Shown: positions 8,616-8,872 of the stretch, in pieces
How the letters are laid out: each line of letters starts with the position of its first letter
How positions within the stretch are numbered: position 1 is the stretch's first letter
DNA from: Pseudomonadota bacterium
GTDB lineage: Bacteria; Pseudomonadota; Alphaproteobacteria; Rhizobiales; Xanthobacteraceae
Length of the DNA stretch: 8,872 nt
NCBI GenBank assembly: GCA_021779635.1
Contig: JAJYAH010000241.1
Span: forward strand, 1-8,872
Reading direction: 5' to 3'
Position numbers and translations under genes: made by a program
The notes under the pieces: model-generated
The model's input: only the letters and a program-made list of their open reading frames with translations
Told to the model about the DNA's origin: nothing
The model's database searches: none

Positions 8616-8872
8616 GTGGGAACGTTCAGGGCAATCAGGATCGACAAGGCCGAAAAGGGCACCACCGTCGCGCTCGCGCAATTCGACGAGGCTGAATTGA
8701 TGGAGGGCGACGTCACCATTCGGGTCGAATGGTCGACGGTGAATTACAAGGACGGCCTTGCCGTGACCGGCAAGGCGCCGGTGGTGCGGCGGTTTCCGAT
8801 GATTGCGGGAATCGACCTTGCCGGCACCGTCGAGCAATCCTCGCATCCGCAGTGGAAAGCCGGCGACAAGGT
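8616..8872 (+). CDS. acuI: Acryloyl-CoA reductase, AcuI/YhdH family (partial, 3' end outside window)
   Basis: An open frame from GTG 8616 runs off the window after 85 complete codons; the family is about 325-330 residues. The N-terminal GroES-like domain of the zinc-less medium-chain dehydrogenases is visible: a start like (F)RAIRIDKAEKG, then GDVTIRVEWSTVNYKDGLA (31-49), TGKAPVVRRFPMIAGIDLAG (51-70), and SSHPQWKAGDK (75-85). The NYKDGLA..TGK and PGID/AGID(L/F)AGTVE pattern is typical of AcuI/YhdH, which reduces acryloyl-CoA to propionyl-CoA with NADPH, in detoxification of acrylate and in 3-hydroxypropionate or DMSP metabolism. The NADPH-binding domain lies beyond the window. It follows the MFS gene by 48 bases. 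A general quinone reductase-like member of the superfamily is the main alternative. Confidence 0.88.
   Translation, partial: MGTFRAIRIDKAEKGTTVALAQFDEAELMEGDVTIRVEWSTVNYKDGLAVTGKAPVVRRFPMIAGIDLAGTVEQSSHPQWKAGDK

Overview
The window looks like chromosome from a GC-rich alphaproteobacterium, most likely of the Bradyrhizobium/Rhodopseudomonas group (Nitrobacteraceae). This rests on protein character, codon use rich in G/C third positions, the compact nadA-nadB-nadC order, a SleB-type hydrolase with a long alphaproteobacterial-style N-terminal extension, and a palindrome between nadA and nadB that resembles a dispersed repeat of this group. No database search was possible, so genus is an inference. 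The genes are mainly housekeeping. I see no insertion sequence, phage gene, tRNA, rRNA, CRISPR array or obvious foreign segment.

Layout: 2-1417 (+) is the C-terminal half of pyruvate phosphate dikinase, cut by the window start and followed by a strong hairpin (1440-1467) that probably ends its transcript. After a 293-base spacer, 1711-3165 (+) encodes a membrane-anchored SleB-type cell-wall hydrolase. Convergent to it on the minus strand is the whole de novo pathway to nicotinate mononucleotide, transcribed nadA (6905-5796), nadB (5734-4124), nadC (4093-3215): quinolinate synthase, L-aspartate oxidase and quinolinate phosphoribosyltransferase. A 411-base divergent region separates nadA from 7317-8567 (+), a 12-helix MFS transporter, followed 48 bases later by the start of an acryloyl-CoA reductase (AcuI/YhdH family) gene that runs off the window end.

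How they work together: NadB oxidises L-aspartate to iminoaspartate, NadA condenses this with dihydroxyacetone phosphate to quinolinate, and NadC converts quinolinate with PRPP to nicotinate mononucleotide. The operon probably has one main promoter upstream of nadA. A near-palindrome directly upstream of the nadA ribosome binding site is a good candidate operator for an NAD-responsive repressor, and a weaker site of the same geometry lies 136 bases further upstream. The MFS transporter and the AcuI-type reductase look co-transcribed, which suggests uptake or export of a short carboxylate linked to acryloyl-CoA/propionyl-CoA metabolism, but the substrate cannot be read from sequence.

The points most worth a second look are the nadA operator pair, the palindrome inside the nad operon, the MFS-acuI pairing and the roughly 280-residue low-complexity linker of the hydrolase. 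I found no strong candidate for a wholly new system.
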